Positions 8,472-17,032 of a stretch of 64,000 nucleotides of DNA are shown in pieces. A model generated the notes under the pieces. It was not told where the DNA came from. It worked only from the letters and a program-made list of their open reading frames with translations, and ran no database searches. Within the stretch, counting starts at the first letter, position 1. Every line of letters starts with the position of its first letter. This DNA is from JBBIWA01 sp037439425 (GTDB lineage Bacteria > Acidobacteriota > Blastocatellia > RBC074): positions 1 through 64,000 of the forward strand of contig JBBIWA010000001.1 of NCBI GenBank assembly GCA_037439425.1. Direction: 5' to 3'. Made by a program: the position numbers and the translations under genes.

Positions 8472-9695
8472 ATGGGAGAAGGGCACGCTCATATTCTTCT
8501 GCTAAGAGTACGTCTTCTGTTGGCCGCAGTGTTTGCGCTCTTTGCCTGTGTGGGGCTTGTCCGTGAAGCGAGCCTGTCATCCCCTCTGCCTGGAGAGGCA
8601 GAGGTCTTCAAGGCAGAGATCCCGCTAGGGCTGCCAGCCGATACCTGGGATTATTACATTCCGAAGAGTAATCCGCTCACCAGAGCCAAAGTTGAGCTGG
8701 GGCGAAAGCTCTTCTTTGATCCGCGGCTTTCGGCCGATGGGAAGATCGCTTGCGCCAGCTGCCACGACCCCCAATTTGCTTTCACCGATGGGAAGAGAGT
8801 AGCTGAAGGTATCGGCGGGCAACGCGGCACGCGCAACTCGCCGACCATCCTCAACGTGATCTACAATCCGGCTCAGTTCTGGGACGGGCGCGTGGATACT
8901 CTGGAAGAGCAGGCAATCTTGCCTCTGATCAATCCGCTGGAGATGGGCAATCCCTCACCCGAGGCAGTCATCGCCCGGTTGCGCCAGATCCCGGAATATC
9001 GTGAGAGCTTTCAAGATATCTTCGGCGGCCCGGTGACGATCAAAGGGCTGGGTCAGGCCATTGCCGCTTACGAACGCACCCTGATCTCTGGTGACTCTCC
9101 CTTCGATCGTTTTATCGCTGGCGATCAGACAGCGATCAGCGAGGCAGCCAGGCGCGGTTTTGCCCTCTTTCGTGGCAAAGCGCGCTGCTCACGCTGCCAC
9201 GTCTTCAACGAGATATCACCTCTCTTCACCGACTTCGCTTATCACAACACCGGCGTCGCGGCCAATCATCCAGCTTTTGAAGTGCTGGCGCGCCAGGCTT
9301 TCGAATTGACTCAAAGCCCACAGGCGGAAAGAGAGATTGCTGCGCTCGGTAAAAAGCCCGGTGGAGAGGAGCTAGGTCGCGTGTTGGTCACTTATCAGCC
9401 GTTCGACATCGGTTCGTTCAAGACCCCTTCGCTGCGCAATGTGGCACTGACTGCGCCGTACTTTCACGATGGCAGCGCGAAGACGCTGGCCGAGGTCGTG
9501 AGTTTCTATAATGAGGGTGGCCGGCCGAATCTTAACCGCGAATGGGACCTCCATCCGCTGGGACTGACTTCGGGGGAGCAACGCGATCTGGTGGCTTTTA
9601 TGGAAGCGTTGACCGGAAAAACGCCGGGGAAGGCCGATCTTTCTCCCCGCTGGAGCGCGCGCGGGAGGAGCTTTCTCACTGGCCGTGTGCAGTAG
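8472..9695 (+). CDS. di-haem cytochrome c peroxidase / MauG-family protein
   Basis: Exported c-type cytochrome of the bacterial CCP/MauG family, which reduces peroxide or oxidises protein partners in the periplasm. An N-terminal hydrophobic segment (about 10-30) is a signal peptide or anchor. Two haem-binding CxxCH motifs are visible: CASCH at 94-98 and CSRCH at 239-243. Family blocks include LGRKLFFDPRLS, RNSPTILNV, QFWDGR and FKTPSLRNVALTAPYFHDG. At 407 residues it is a normal two-haem enzyme. No electron-donor gene is adjacent. Peroxidase versus MauG-like maturase cannot be separated from this sequence alone. Confidence 0.9.
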   Translation: MGEGHAHILLLRVRLLLAAVFALFACVGLVREASLSSPLPGEAEVFKAEIPLGLPADTWDYYIPKSNPLTRAKVELGRKLFFDPRLSADGKIACASCHDPQFAFTDGKRVAEGIGGQRGTRNSPTILNVIYNPAQFWDGRVDTLEEQAILPLINPLEMGNPSPEAVIARLRQIPEYRESFQDIFGGPVTIKGLGQAIAAYERTLISGDSPFDRFIAGDQTAISEAARRGFALFRGKARCSRCHVFNEISPLFTDFAYHNTGVAANHPAFEVLARQAFELTQSPQAEREIAALGKKPGGEELGRVLVTYQPFDIGSFKTPSLRNVALTAPYFHDGSAKTLAEVVSFYNEGGRPNLNREWDLHPLGLTSGEQRDLVAFMEALTGKTPGKADLSPRWSARGRSFLTGRVQ

Positions 9696-9721
9696 AGGCC
9701 GCCGTAGTGGGAAAGACTTAG

Positions 9722-9789
9722 ACGGAATTCGGAATTCGGATTACGAATTGCGAAATTCCAAATCCCAAATCCGAAATCCGAAATTCCAA
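9722..9789. repeat. A/T-rich iterated repeat with dyad symmetry
   Basis: A run of short iterations of AATTCGG and AAATCCG lies between two genes. The left part (GGAATTCGGAATTCGGATT) is nearly the reverse complement of the right part, so the whole can fold into one imperfect hairpin. A similar AATTCGC/AATCCG run occurs at 14999-15036. The pcm Shine-Dalgarno sequence (AAGGAGG) begins directly after it. Confidence 0.7.
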
Positions 9790-9799
9790 AAAGGAGGTC

Positions 9800-10555
9800 A
9801 TGATGATCATAGCGTTCCTGGCATCATTCCTTTGCTGGTGGCTTTTGTCTCTCCCAGGCTGTGCGACGGAAAAGAAGCCAGACCCGGCCAGTGTCCAGCT
9901 AGCTTCAGCACCGGCGGCAGATGAATACAAAGAGGCACGCCTGCAGATGGTCGAGCGACAGATCCGAGCGCGCGGGATCAAGGCCCAAACAGTGCTGGAA
10001 GCGATGGCGAAAGTACCCCGCCATCGCTTCGTTCCCGACCATCTGGCGCACCTGGCCTACGGCGATCATCCTTTGCCCATCGGCCACCAGCAAACCATCT
10101 CGCAGCCCTACATTGTCGCCTACATGACCGAGGCCGCTGAGATTACACCGCAGGAGAAGGTGCTGGAGATTGGCACCGGCTCCGGCTATCAGGCCGCCAT
10201 TCTCGGCGAGATCGCCAAAGAGGTCTATACCATCGAAATCATTCCAGAGCTGGCTGAGGGCGCGCGGAAGATTCTCACCCAGCTGGGCTACAAAAACATT
10301 CAGGTGAAGACCGGCAATGGCTATCTGGGCTGGGCAGAGCACGCTCCTTATGATGCGATCATCGTCACGGCGGCTCCAGATGAAGTTCCCCCGGCTCTGG
10401 TCGAGCAGCTCGCGTTGAACGGAAAGCTGGTGATTCCAGTGGGCACCACCTATCAGGAGATGGTGATCATCACAAAGACAGAGAAGGGAGTTGTCGAGCA
10501 GCGTACGATCCCAGTGCGATTTGTGCCGATGACCGGGAAACCGGAAACCCCATGA
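9800..10555 (+). CDS. pcm: protein-L-isoaspartate O-methyltransferase, lipoprotein form
   Basis: Pcm repairs isoaspartyl residues using S-adenosylmethionine. The catalytic fold starts at about residue 45 (MVERQIRARGI). Family hallmarks are GDHPLPIGHQQTISQPYIVA, the SAM motif VLEIGTGSGYQAA and DAIIVTAAPDEVP. Unusually, the first ~22 residues are a lipoprotein signal peptide ending in LSLPGC, so the enzyme is predicted to be exported and lipid-anchored instead of cytoplasmic. A strong AAGGAGG lies upstream of the tandem ATGs at 9800. It is flanked by repeats on both sides, so it is probably monocistronic. Confidence 0.9.
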   Translation: MMIIAFLASFLCWWLLSLPGCATEKKPDPASVQLASAPAADEYKEARLQMVERQIRARGIKAQTVLEAMAKVPRHRFVPDHLAHLAYGDHPLPIGHQQTISQPYIVAYMTEAAEITPQEKVLEIGTGSGYQAAILGEIAKEVYTIEIIPELAEGARKILTQLGYKNIQVKTGNGYLGWAEHAPYDAIIVTAAPDEVPPALVEQLALNGKLVIPVGTTYQEMVIITKTEKGVVEQRTIPVRFVPMTGKPETP

Positions 10556-10574
10556 GTCTCTTCCTGCGGAAAAT

Positions 10575-10661
10575 CCTGGGAGCGCACGCCGCTGGTGTGC
10601 CGGTCTTCGTCGAGCAAGCCATTACCTTAAACCAAGCAAGCTAGAAGCGTGCGTACCCAGG
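10575..10661 (+). repeat. dispersed palindromic element, copy A
   Basis: 87 bp bounded by CCTGGGAGCGCACGC (10575-10589) and GCGTGCGTACCCAGG (10647-10661), which match as inverted repeats at 13 of 15 positions. It is preceded by CTGCGGAAAAT, a flank shared with other copies. It lies just after pcm. Confidence 0.8.
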
Positions 10662-10715
10662 TCTTCATCATCTCTCCCGCGTCGCAGCGCGACCTCAGTG
10701 ACTCCTGCGAAAAAT

Positions 10716-10801
10716 CCTGGGCAGGCACGCATCCTTGCGTGCTCGACTCGCGGCAAGCGCGTCAATGCTGCAAAGCAAGCACGCAAGCGTGCCTACCCAG
10801 G
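10716..10801 (+). repeat. dispersed palindromic element, copy B
   Basis: 86 bp with ends CCTGGGCAGGCACGC and GCGTGCCTACCCAGG (14 of 15 inverted match). Inner sub-hairpins GCACGCATCCTTGCGTGC and GCACGCAAGCGTGC make it cruciform-like. The right flank (TTTCAGGGAGTCGTCAAAGA, 10814-10833) recurs beside copy C at 14687, so the duplicated unit is longer than the palindrome. Confidence 0.85.
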
Positions 10802-10847
10802 TTCTCATTCTTTCAGGGAGTCGTCAAAGACGAGCTGAAAGACTTCT

Positions 10848-11927
10848 ATGAAAGTGAACCACGAAGGACCCAAAGAGCACGAAGAGAAAGAGGGTAGTTC
10901 TCCTGTTTGGAGTGATCGTCGGGGTTTGATTTCCATCAGAAAACCCCTCACCCTCTTCATCAATCCGCAAACCAAACTCTTGCGCAGCGGCTGGCGCTTG
11001 CTGGTCTTTGTCGCTTTGTTCATCTCGCCAGCTCTGGTGCCTGGTCTATTGACCGGCGGCCAGCCAGTAGAATCGAGCTTAGACATCGGGATAGGAATGA
11101 TCCTGACTTATCCGATGTTGATCACCTGGATCGTGTTAGTTTCCTGGTTTTGCCTCCGCTTCCTCGATCAGCTTGGTCTGGCCTCGCTGGGATTCAAACT
11201 CTATCACCAGGCAATACGCGAAGTCGCGCTGGGATGCGCGATAGCAGCAGCGATGGTGATAACCATCGTGGCGTTACAGTGGTTAGGAGGCGGCACACGT
11301 TTGATGCTCAATCCACAGGTGTGGGCGGCGGTAGGAGAGGCGCCGGCAGTGAGTTACAAAGGGTTGCTTAAGGTGGCCACGAGTGCCGGGGGAGCGCTTA
11401 TGTTCTTTATCCTGGCAGGCGCCTTTGAAGAATTGCTCTTTCGCGGCTATCCGTTTCAGACGCTGCTGCGCGGCGCGCCGGCGATCGTACCGATGCTGCT
11501 GCTTTCAATCTTCTTCGGGCTAGGCCACTGGGACAATCCTAATCGGACAATCTTTTCGACTGTGAACACCGTGCTGGCAGGCATCTGGTTGTCAGTGGCT
11601 TATCTCAAAACGCGCAGTCTCTGGTTTCCGACCGCACTGCATCTAAGCTGGAACTGGACGCTGGGCGCCTTCTTCGGCTTGCCAGTGAGCGGGATAACGA
11701 TAAGTTCAAATTCTATCCTGGTGGCGAGTAGCGAAGCTCCAGCCTGGCTGACGGGCGGAAGCTATGGGAGTGAAGGAGGAGCAGCAGCGACCGTGGTGCT
11801 GCTCATCGCGACGTTCATACTCTGGCGCGCGCGCTGGCTGCAGGTTGCGCCCGAAATGGAGGCAGCTTTGAAGCAGCGTGTGACGGCCGTCGAGCCGAAT
11901 ATCAGTTTAGGGCTCAAGCAGGACTGA
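10848..11927 (+). CDS. CPBP-family intramembrane metalloprotease
   Basis: Polytopic membrane protein of the CPBP (CAAX protease and bacteriocin-processing) family. The active-site motifs are present: EELLFRGYPF (the EExxxR block), FGLGHWDN (FxxxH) and HLSWNW (HxxxN). They lie in the C-terminal half among several hydrophobic helices, with extra helices before and after. The first ~25 residues (MKVNHEGPKEHEEKEG) are encoded by intergenic-repeat-like DNA (CACGAAGGACCCAAAGAGCA), so the true start may be the TTG at 10926 or nearby. The family includes prenyl-protein proteases and immunity or processing proteins; the substrate here cannot be inferred. Confidence 0.87.
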   Translation: MKVNHEGPKEHEEKEGSSPVWSDRRGLISIRKPLTLFINPQTKLLRSGWRLLVFVALFISPALVPGLLTGGQPVESSLDIGIGMILTYPMLITWIVLVSWFCLRFLDQLGLASLGFKLYHQAIREVALGCAIAAAMVITIVALQWLGGGTRLMLNPQVWAAVGEAPAVSYKGLLKVATSAGGALMFFILAGAFEELLFRGYPFQTLLRGAPAIVPMLLLSIFFGLGHWDNPNRTIFSTVNTVLAGIWLSVAYLKTRSLWFPTALHLSWNWTLGAFFGLPVSGITISSNSILVASSEAPAWLTGGSYGSEGGAAATVVLLIATFILWRARWLQVAPEMEAALKQRVTAVEPNISLGLKQD

Positions 11928-11996
11928 GGGGCCGCAAGCGATGCTGAGATCGTCTTGATAATAGCTACCGCAACGAGTCTCCTTGCTGCCGGCCCC
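11928..11996. terminator. bidirectional terminator-like inverted repeat
   Basis: GGGGCCG-CAAG at 11928-11938 pairs with CTTG-CTGC-CGGCCCC at 11982-11996. It sits exactly between the convergent ends of the CPBP protease gene and the small exported protein gene. There is no U-tract, and the loop is long (~43 nt). Confidence 0.45.
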
Positions 11997-12014
11997 TTGC
12001 TGTAGTGTCTCCGG

Positions 12015-12446
12015 CTACTTGACCGCCTGAGCGAAGTTCTCGAAGGCTTCGTGCATTTCGCGCACAGCCTTTTGTAGCTCCTCATCGGTTCCGGATTTGG
12101 CGACAGCGGCCAGATGGTCAACTGAGGCGCCGAATTTCTTGCGCAGCTCCTCGACCTTATCTTTATCCTCAGCCTTAGTACGCAAGCGGACTTTCATGAT
12201 CGCGTCCTTGCGGGTGAGGAGTTCATCGCCCTGGGCGCGAATCCTGGTCCATTCTTTGGCCGGGTAATATTGGTGCCAGATGGGATGGAGCAGCTCGTGG
12301 AATTTCTCCAATTCAGCGAATTTGAACTTGTGATCTTCTTCGTGTGAGTGCTTCTCCTCCTTCTTCTCCTGGGCGAAGCTCACTCCAGCCATCACCAGAG
12401 CTAAGAGACAGACCAGAATATTGATGAGTACGCGTTGTTTCTTCAT
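12015..12446 (-). CDS. small exported His-rich protein, unknown function
   Basis: 143 residues. A clear Sec signal peptide (MKKQRVLINILVCLLALVMA, cleavage likely after VSFA) is followed by a Lys/Glu/His-rich stretch (KHSHEEDHK) and an all-helical domain with HELLHPIWHQYY. Several histidines are concentrated in the first 45 mature residues, so metal or haem binding is conceivable, but there is no CxxCH. The helix pattern recalls small four-helix periplasmic proteins such as cytochrome c' or CpxP-like folds; I cannot assign one. It is divergent from pckA, with ~240 bp between the starts. Confidence 0.75.
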   Translation of the reverse strand: MKKQRVLINILVCLLALVMAGVSFAQEKKEEKHSHEEDHKFKFAELEKFHELLHPIWHQYYPAKEWTRIRAQGDELLTRKDAIMKVRLRTKAEDKDKVEELRKKFGASVDHLAAVAKSGTDEELQKAVREMHEAFENFAQAVK

Positions 12447-12587
12447 GCAAACACCTTCCTTTTGAAATGCAAATTAGAAGAAAAGGGGTAGGGATAATTT
12501 CTCTGTTGGGGCGCGCAATGTCAAGTCTTTTCCATCCAGGTCTTGAGCATAAGCTGGCACGCTCAACCGGTGTTTAGCTCGACAAGT

Positions 12588-12667
12588 AGTGCCATTTTAG
12601 TTATTTTTATGGAGCGATAAGTCATTTAAATAGCGCTTGGCACTATTCCTAGGTTATCTGCTATGCT
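12588..12667 (+). promoter_or_regulatory. putative pckA promoter with repeated GTGCCA/TGGCAC half-sites
   Basis: A -35-like TTGGCA (12637-12642) and a -10-like TATGCT (12662-12667) are separated by 19 nt, longer than ideal. AGTGCCA (12588-12594) and TGGCACT (12638-12644, overlapping the -35) form a 7-bp inverted repeat, and another TGGCAC lies at 12555. A regulator binding these half-sites would block or reposition polymerase. An AAGGAG Shine-Dalgarno sequence follows before the pckA ATG. Confidence 0.4.
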
Positions 12668-12688
12668 CAAATCGTAAGGAGACTCAAT

Positions 12689-14296
<1,608 letters not shown>

Positions 14297-14587
14297 GGAT
14301 GGTCTTTTCACAATCCACACAGACTGTTCAGGCGATAATACTCCAACGAGACTTTGAGCAGCCTCTCCATCATCGCCTTGGTCGTACTCAGTTAGTTCGA
14401 CTTCCTGGATTCAGGACAGGCAACTAGAGCGTGTCGCATACTTCAGATCAGGCTTATCCTCGCCCTTTTGCCCTCATCTGCTCTTCTTGGCCTGCGCTGA
14501 AAGCAGGCATGTGATCCTTCACGTGTGGCGAAAACTGGTCCTTGCGACCAACAAACAACTGTGAGACAGCCTGCTCCTGCGGAAAAT

Positions 14588-14675
14588 CCTAGGTAGGCAC
14601 GCATCCTTGCGCGCCTGTCTTCATTAAGCAAGCCATTACTGGAGACAGAGCAAGCTCGCAACCGTGCACTCCCAG
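14588..14675 (+). repeat. dispersed palindromic element, copy C
   Basis: 88 bp from CCTAGGTAGGCACGC to CCGTGCACTCCCAG, more diverged than the other copies. The left flank CTCCTGCGGAAAAT and the right flank TTTCAGGGCGTCGTCAAAGA are both shared with copy B, so the two derive from one longer ancestral unit. Confidence 0.75.
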
Positions 14676-14956
14676 CTTTTCATCGCTTTCAGGGCGTCGT
14701 CAAAGACAATATTGTAAAGACTTCTCCAGCTCTCTCTACCCCTCTCGCAATCGGATGGAGTGTGCTGTTTGTGGCCGAGTGGTGAGAAGTATTACCCGCT
14801 CGCTTTCGACTTCAAGCGAATATTTTCCTTCGAGGAAGATCAACTCTGCTAGATGTTTGAGGCACGCGAGCAAGAGAGGCGAGACGCATTATTCACACGT
14901 GGTGGTGGGGGTGAGAATAGGCACGCGCCGGCAGAGGTGACATTTTGCCGCAAAGA

Positions 14957-15000
14957 TGCCACGGCCTTGCCGCCGTGGAGTCTCACGATCCTTGCTACCA
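14957..15000 (-). repeat. degenerate inverted copy of the 45-bp repeat
   Basis: CCACGGCCTTGCCGCCGTGG followed by AGTCTCACGATCCTTGCTAC is a diverged reverse complement of the repeats at 15101 and 15167. A further fragment (GTGGAGTCTCACGATCCTGG) lies at 15039-15058. Confidence 0.6.
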
Positions 15001-15036
15001 AATCCGCAATTCGCAATTCGCAATCCGAAATTCAAA
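14999..15036. repeat. A/T iterated repeat, second site
   Basis: Iterations of AATTCGC and AATCCG of the same style as 9722-9789, here sandwiched between two fragments of the CCACGGC repeat. This suggests that the repeat types nest or insert next to each other. Confidence 0.6.
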
Positions 15037-15100
15037 GTGGAGTCTCACGATCCTGGCTACTGTAAGCGCGAATTGAGAGCGTTTAGGAAAAAATGTCGAG

Positions 15101-15145
15101 TGTAGCCACAAACGTGAAACTCCACGGCACAAGGCCGTGGCCTCT
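15101..15145 (+). repeat. 45-bp direct repeat with internal palindrome, copy 1
   Basis: Identical over 45 bp to 15167-15211. It begins TGTAGCCACAAACG and contains CCACGGC-ACAAG-GCCGTGG, a 7-bp stem with a 5-nt loop. The two copies are 21 bp apart. Confidence 0.85.
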
Positions 15146-15166
15146 CAAAACTATCCTGCCCCCCTG

Positions 15167-15211
15167 TGTAGCCACAAACGTGAAACTCCACGGCACAAGG
15201 CCGTGGCCTCT
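15167..15211 (+). repeat. 45-bp direct repeat with internal palindrome, copy 2
   Basis: Second exact copy of the 45-bp unit. The perfect identity next to strongly degenerate inverted copies (14957-15058) implies a recent local duplication. Confidence 0.85.
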
Positions 15212-15884
15212 TGAATTGGGCGATACAATTCAGGCGCCTGTCAGGGGCGAGTCGCCACAACTCCCACCTTCCCCCAGCGCAGAAGGTCAGCTGATCTATC
15301 ACAACTCGTGGTGATCGCACTTAGAAGTGACCCTAGAGAACGCGGCTCAGATCATAGGGCCTTCACGCTCTCGAATCGAGAAGCGTTCTGTTTAAAGTCC
15401 ACAAGAAGCACGGCTATGAAGGGGAACACAACTCGTGGTCACTTCCCTGCCCCACGCTCTCGCCGGTCTTTTACCTGCTCTCGGTGGGTTGGTGTGTTTA
15501 GCGCACTAGGTGTTGGAGGCGCGCCGCTCGGCTCTCTCGGAAGTGTCGTGAAGGCCCACCGCGGCGCTCCTTGTGGACGATCTTGAGGGTAGGTTTTTCC
15601 AAGATCGTCGTGGAGAGCTCTCGAGGTATTGTTGGTGTATCATTTGAGCAGAGAAGGTGACAATTCTTAATCAGATGAGGCTCTGCTCCGCAGCGAGCGG
15701 AGAAAGATGGCTACGAAGCGGCCCACGTTTCAATCAGCGGTACCGGAGCCCACTTGCAGGTAAACAAGCTTCCTCGAAGCTGGGGCGGCGGCCGTTTGCT
15801 GTCGCTATGGTCTAAGATATTCCGCGATCGGTGCGCCGTCTGACCCAGGGGGGCACCTGCGGCGGCACACTCGGGACCCCTCGT

Positions 15885-15902
15885 TTCCCGCTTGAGCGGG
15901 AA
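15885..15902. other. perfect short stem-loop upstream of the PASTA-rpe-bamD run
   Basis: TTCCCGC-TTGA-GCGGGAA forms a 7-bp stem with a tetraloop. It could be a terminator for transcription from the gene-poor region or a leader structure. There is no U-tract. Confidence 0.4.
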
Positions 15903-15973
15903 TTGCTGCACTGGTGGTTGAAAGCCCAAAGCTGAGATGCTACACTGCCAGCTTGAATAAGCAGCGGAGGTAG

Positions 15974-16315
15974 TTGCTTTTGTCTTCTCGGAGCAAATTC
16001 AGCTTAGTCTTACAACGCTTGTTGACCGTCGCCGCGCTAATGGCCGCTTTCTTCCTCAGTGCCGGCCTGGTGATGTATTTTGCTCTGCGAGGACGTGAGG
16101 TTCAGGTTCCGAATCTGATTGGTAAATCCGAACAAGAGGCCGCGGAGATCCTGGAGAATGAAGGCCTCAGAATGCGCGTTCGCTTTCGCGCTCACGACGA
16201 CAAGATTCAGGCTAATGCGGTGAGCGAGCAATCACCTTCTCCAGGCACTACAGTCAAGACCGGTCAAATTGTCCGTGTCAGTCTGAGTCTGGGGCCACTA
16301 CCGGTAGAGAAGTGA
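15974..16315 (+). CDS. single-pass membrane protein with one PASTA domain
   Basis: 113 residues, starting at a TTG. One membrane helix (about 15-38) is followed by a single PASTA domain (VQVPNLIGKSEQEAAEILEN through VRVSLSLG). PASTA domains bind uncrosslinked peptidoglycan or beta-lactams and are usually attached to Ser/Thr kinases or penicillin-binding proteins. Here the domain stands alone with an anchor and would face the periplasm. The gene lies 32 bp before rpe and is probably co-transcribed with rpe and bamD. A role as a cell-wall sensor or accessory is inferred from the domain only. Confidence 0.85.
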   Translation: MLLSSRSKFSLVLQRLLTVAALMAAFFLSAGLVMYFALRGREVQVPNLIGKSEQEAAEILENEGLRMRVRFRAHDDKIQANAVSEQSPSPGTTVKTGQIVRVSLSLGPLPVEK

Positions 16316-16347
16316 GCGCTCGCTGATGACCGGTGGTGGGTTCAGCT

Positions 16348-17016
16348 ATGGCCGAGATCGCACCCTCCATTCTGGCAGCCGATTTCACTCGCCTTGGCCA
16401 ACAGCTGGCTGAGGTTGAGCGAGGCGGAGCCTCATACATCCACGTGGATGTGATGGATGGCCATTTCGTCCCTAACATTACCCTCGGTCCATTGATCGTC
16501 AAGGCTGTTCGCCGTGCTACGAGCTTACCCATAGACGTACATCTGATGATCGAACGGCCTGAGGCTTATATTGCTGAGTTCGCTCACGCGGGGGCCAACC
16601 TGATTTCGGTTCACCCTGAAACCACCTCTCATCTCCATCGCACACTTAACTACATCAACCAACTAGGATGCCAGGTGGGTGTGGCACTCAATCCGGCAAC
16701 TCCATTGACCGCGATTGAAGAGGTTTTAGCTGAGGTTGATTATGTCCTGCTGATGTCGGTCAATCCGGGCTTCGGCGGGCAAAGTTTTATCCCTTCATCG
16801 CTTGATAAGCTGCGCCGGTTGCGCGCCCTCATCCGCGGACGTGGTGCACGGGCGCGGATTGAGATTGATGGTGGCATCGGGCCGGAAAACGCTGCCGAAG
16901 TGGTGGTGGCTGGGGCTGAAATCCTCGTTGCCGGAACGTCCGTATTCGGTGCGCCGGACCCGGCAGAGGCAGTGCGCCAGCTCATCCGGCTCACAAGCGA
17001 GAGACAACTAGTCTGA
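16348..17016 (+). CDS. rpe: ribulose-phosphate 3-epimerase
   Basis: Cytoplasmic metal-dependent TIM-barrel enzyme of the pentose phosphate pathway that interconverts ribulose-5-P and xylulose-5-P. About 222 residues from the ATG at 16348. Family blocks are MAEIAPSILAADF, the metal-binding HVDVMDGHFVPNITLGP, DVHLMIERPE, LLMSVNPGFGGQSFIP and IEIDGGIGPENA. A GTG at 16333 would add five residues without conservation. It is followed at 16 bp by bamD. Confidence 0.96.
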   Translation: MAEIAPSILAADFTRLGQQLAEVERGGASYIHVDVMDGHFVPNITLGPLIVKAVRRATSLPIDVHLMIERPEAYIAEFAHAGANLISVHPETTSHLHRTLNYINQLGCQVGVALNPATPLTAIEEVLAEVDYVLLMSVNPGFGGQSFIPSSLDKLRRLRALIRGRGARARIEIDGGIGPENAAEVVVAGAEILVAGTSVFGAPDPAEAVRQLIRLTSERQLV

Positions 17017-17032
17017 CTCAGGAGTGACAACT

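Larger units (their letters stand above)
14297..15973. other. 1.7-kb gene-poor, repeat-rich region
   Basis: No frame here has a recognisable family, a plausible start and a sensible composition; the apparent frames cross repeats. It holds palindromic element copy C, inverted and direct copies of a second repeat (14957-15211), an A/T iteration and a stem-loop near the right end. 15300-15880 has several short complementary segments (for example ACAACTCGTGG twice, at about 15300 and 15431) and could encode a structured RNA. I tested it by eye against tmRNA, RNase P, 6S and SRP RNA cores and found no match. Confidence 0.6.

Noticed and set aside
10649..10897. 82-codon plus-strand frame
   Set aside because: It consists mostly of palindromic element copy B and its flanks.
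15101..15211. Two identical repeats with a 21-bp spacer, considered as a minimal CRISPR
   Set aside because: The unit is 45 bp, strongly palindromic inside, only two copies exist, and there are no cas genes in the window.
15057..15320. Frame with repeated RPRPCAVEFHVCGYT peptide
   Set aside because: It is the translation of the 45-bp nucleotide repeat; no start signal and no domain. Repeats explain it.
14297..15973. tmRNA, RNase P RNA or 6S RNA in the gene-poor stretch
   Set aside because: None of their conserved cores (for example the tRNA-like end of tmRNA or the RNase P P4 region) could be found on either strand by eye.
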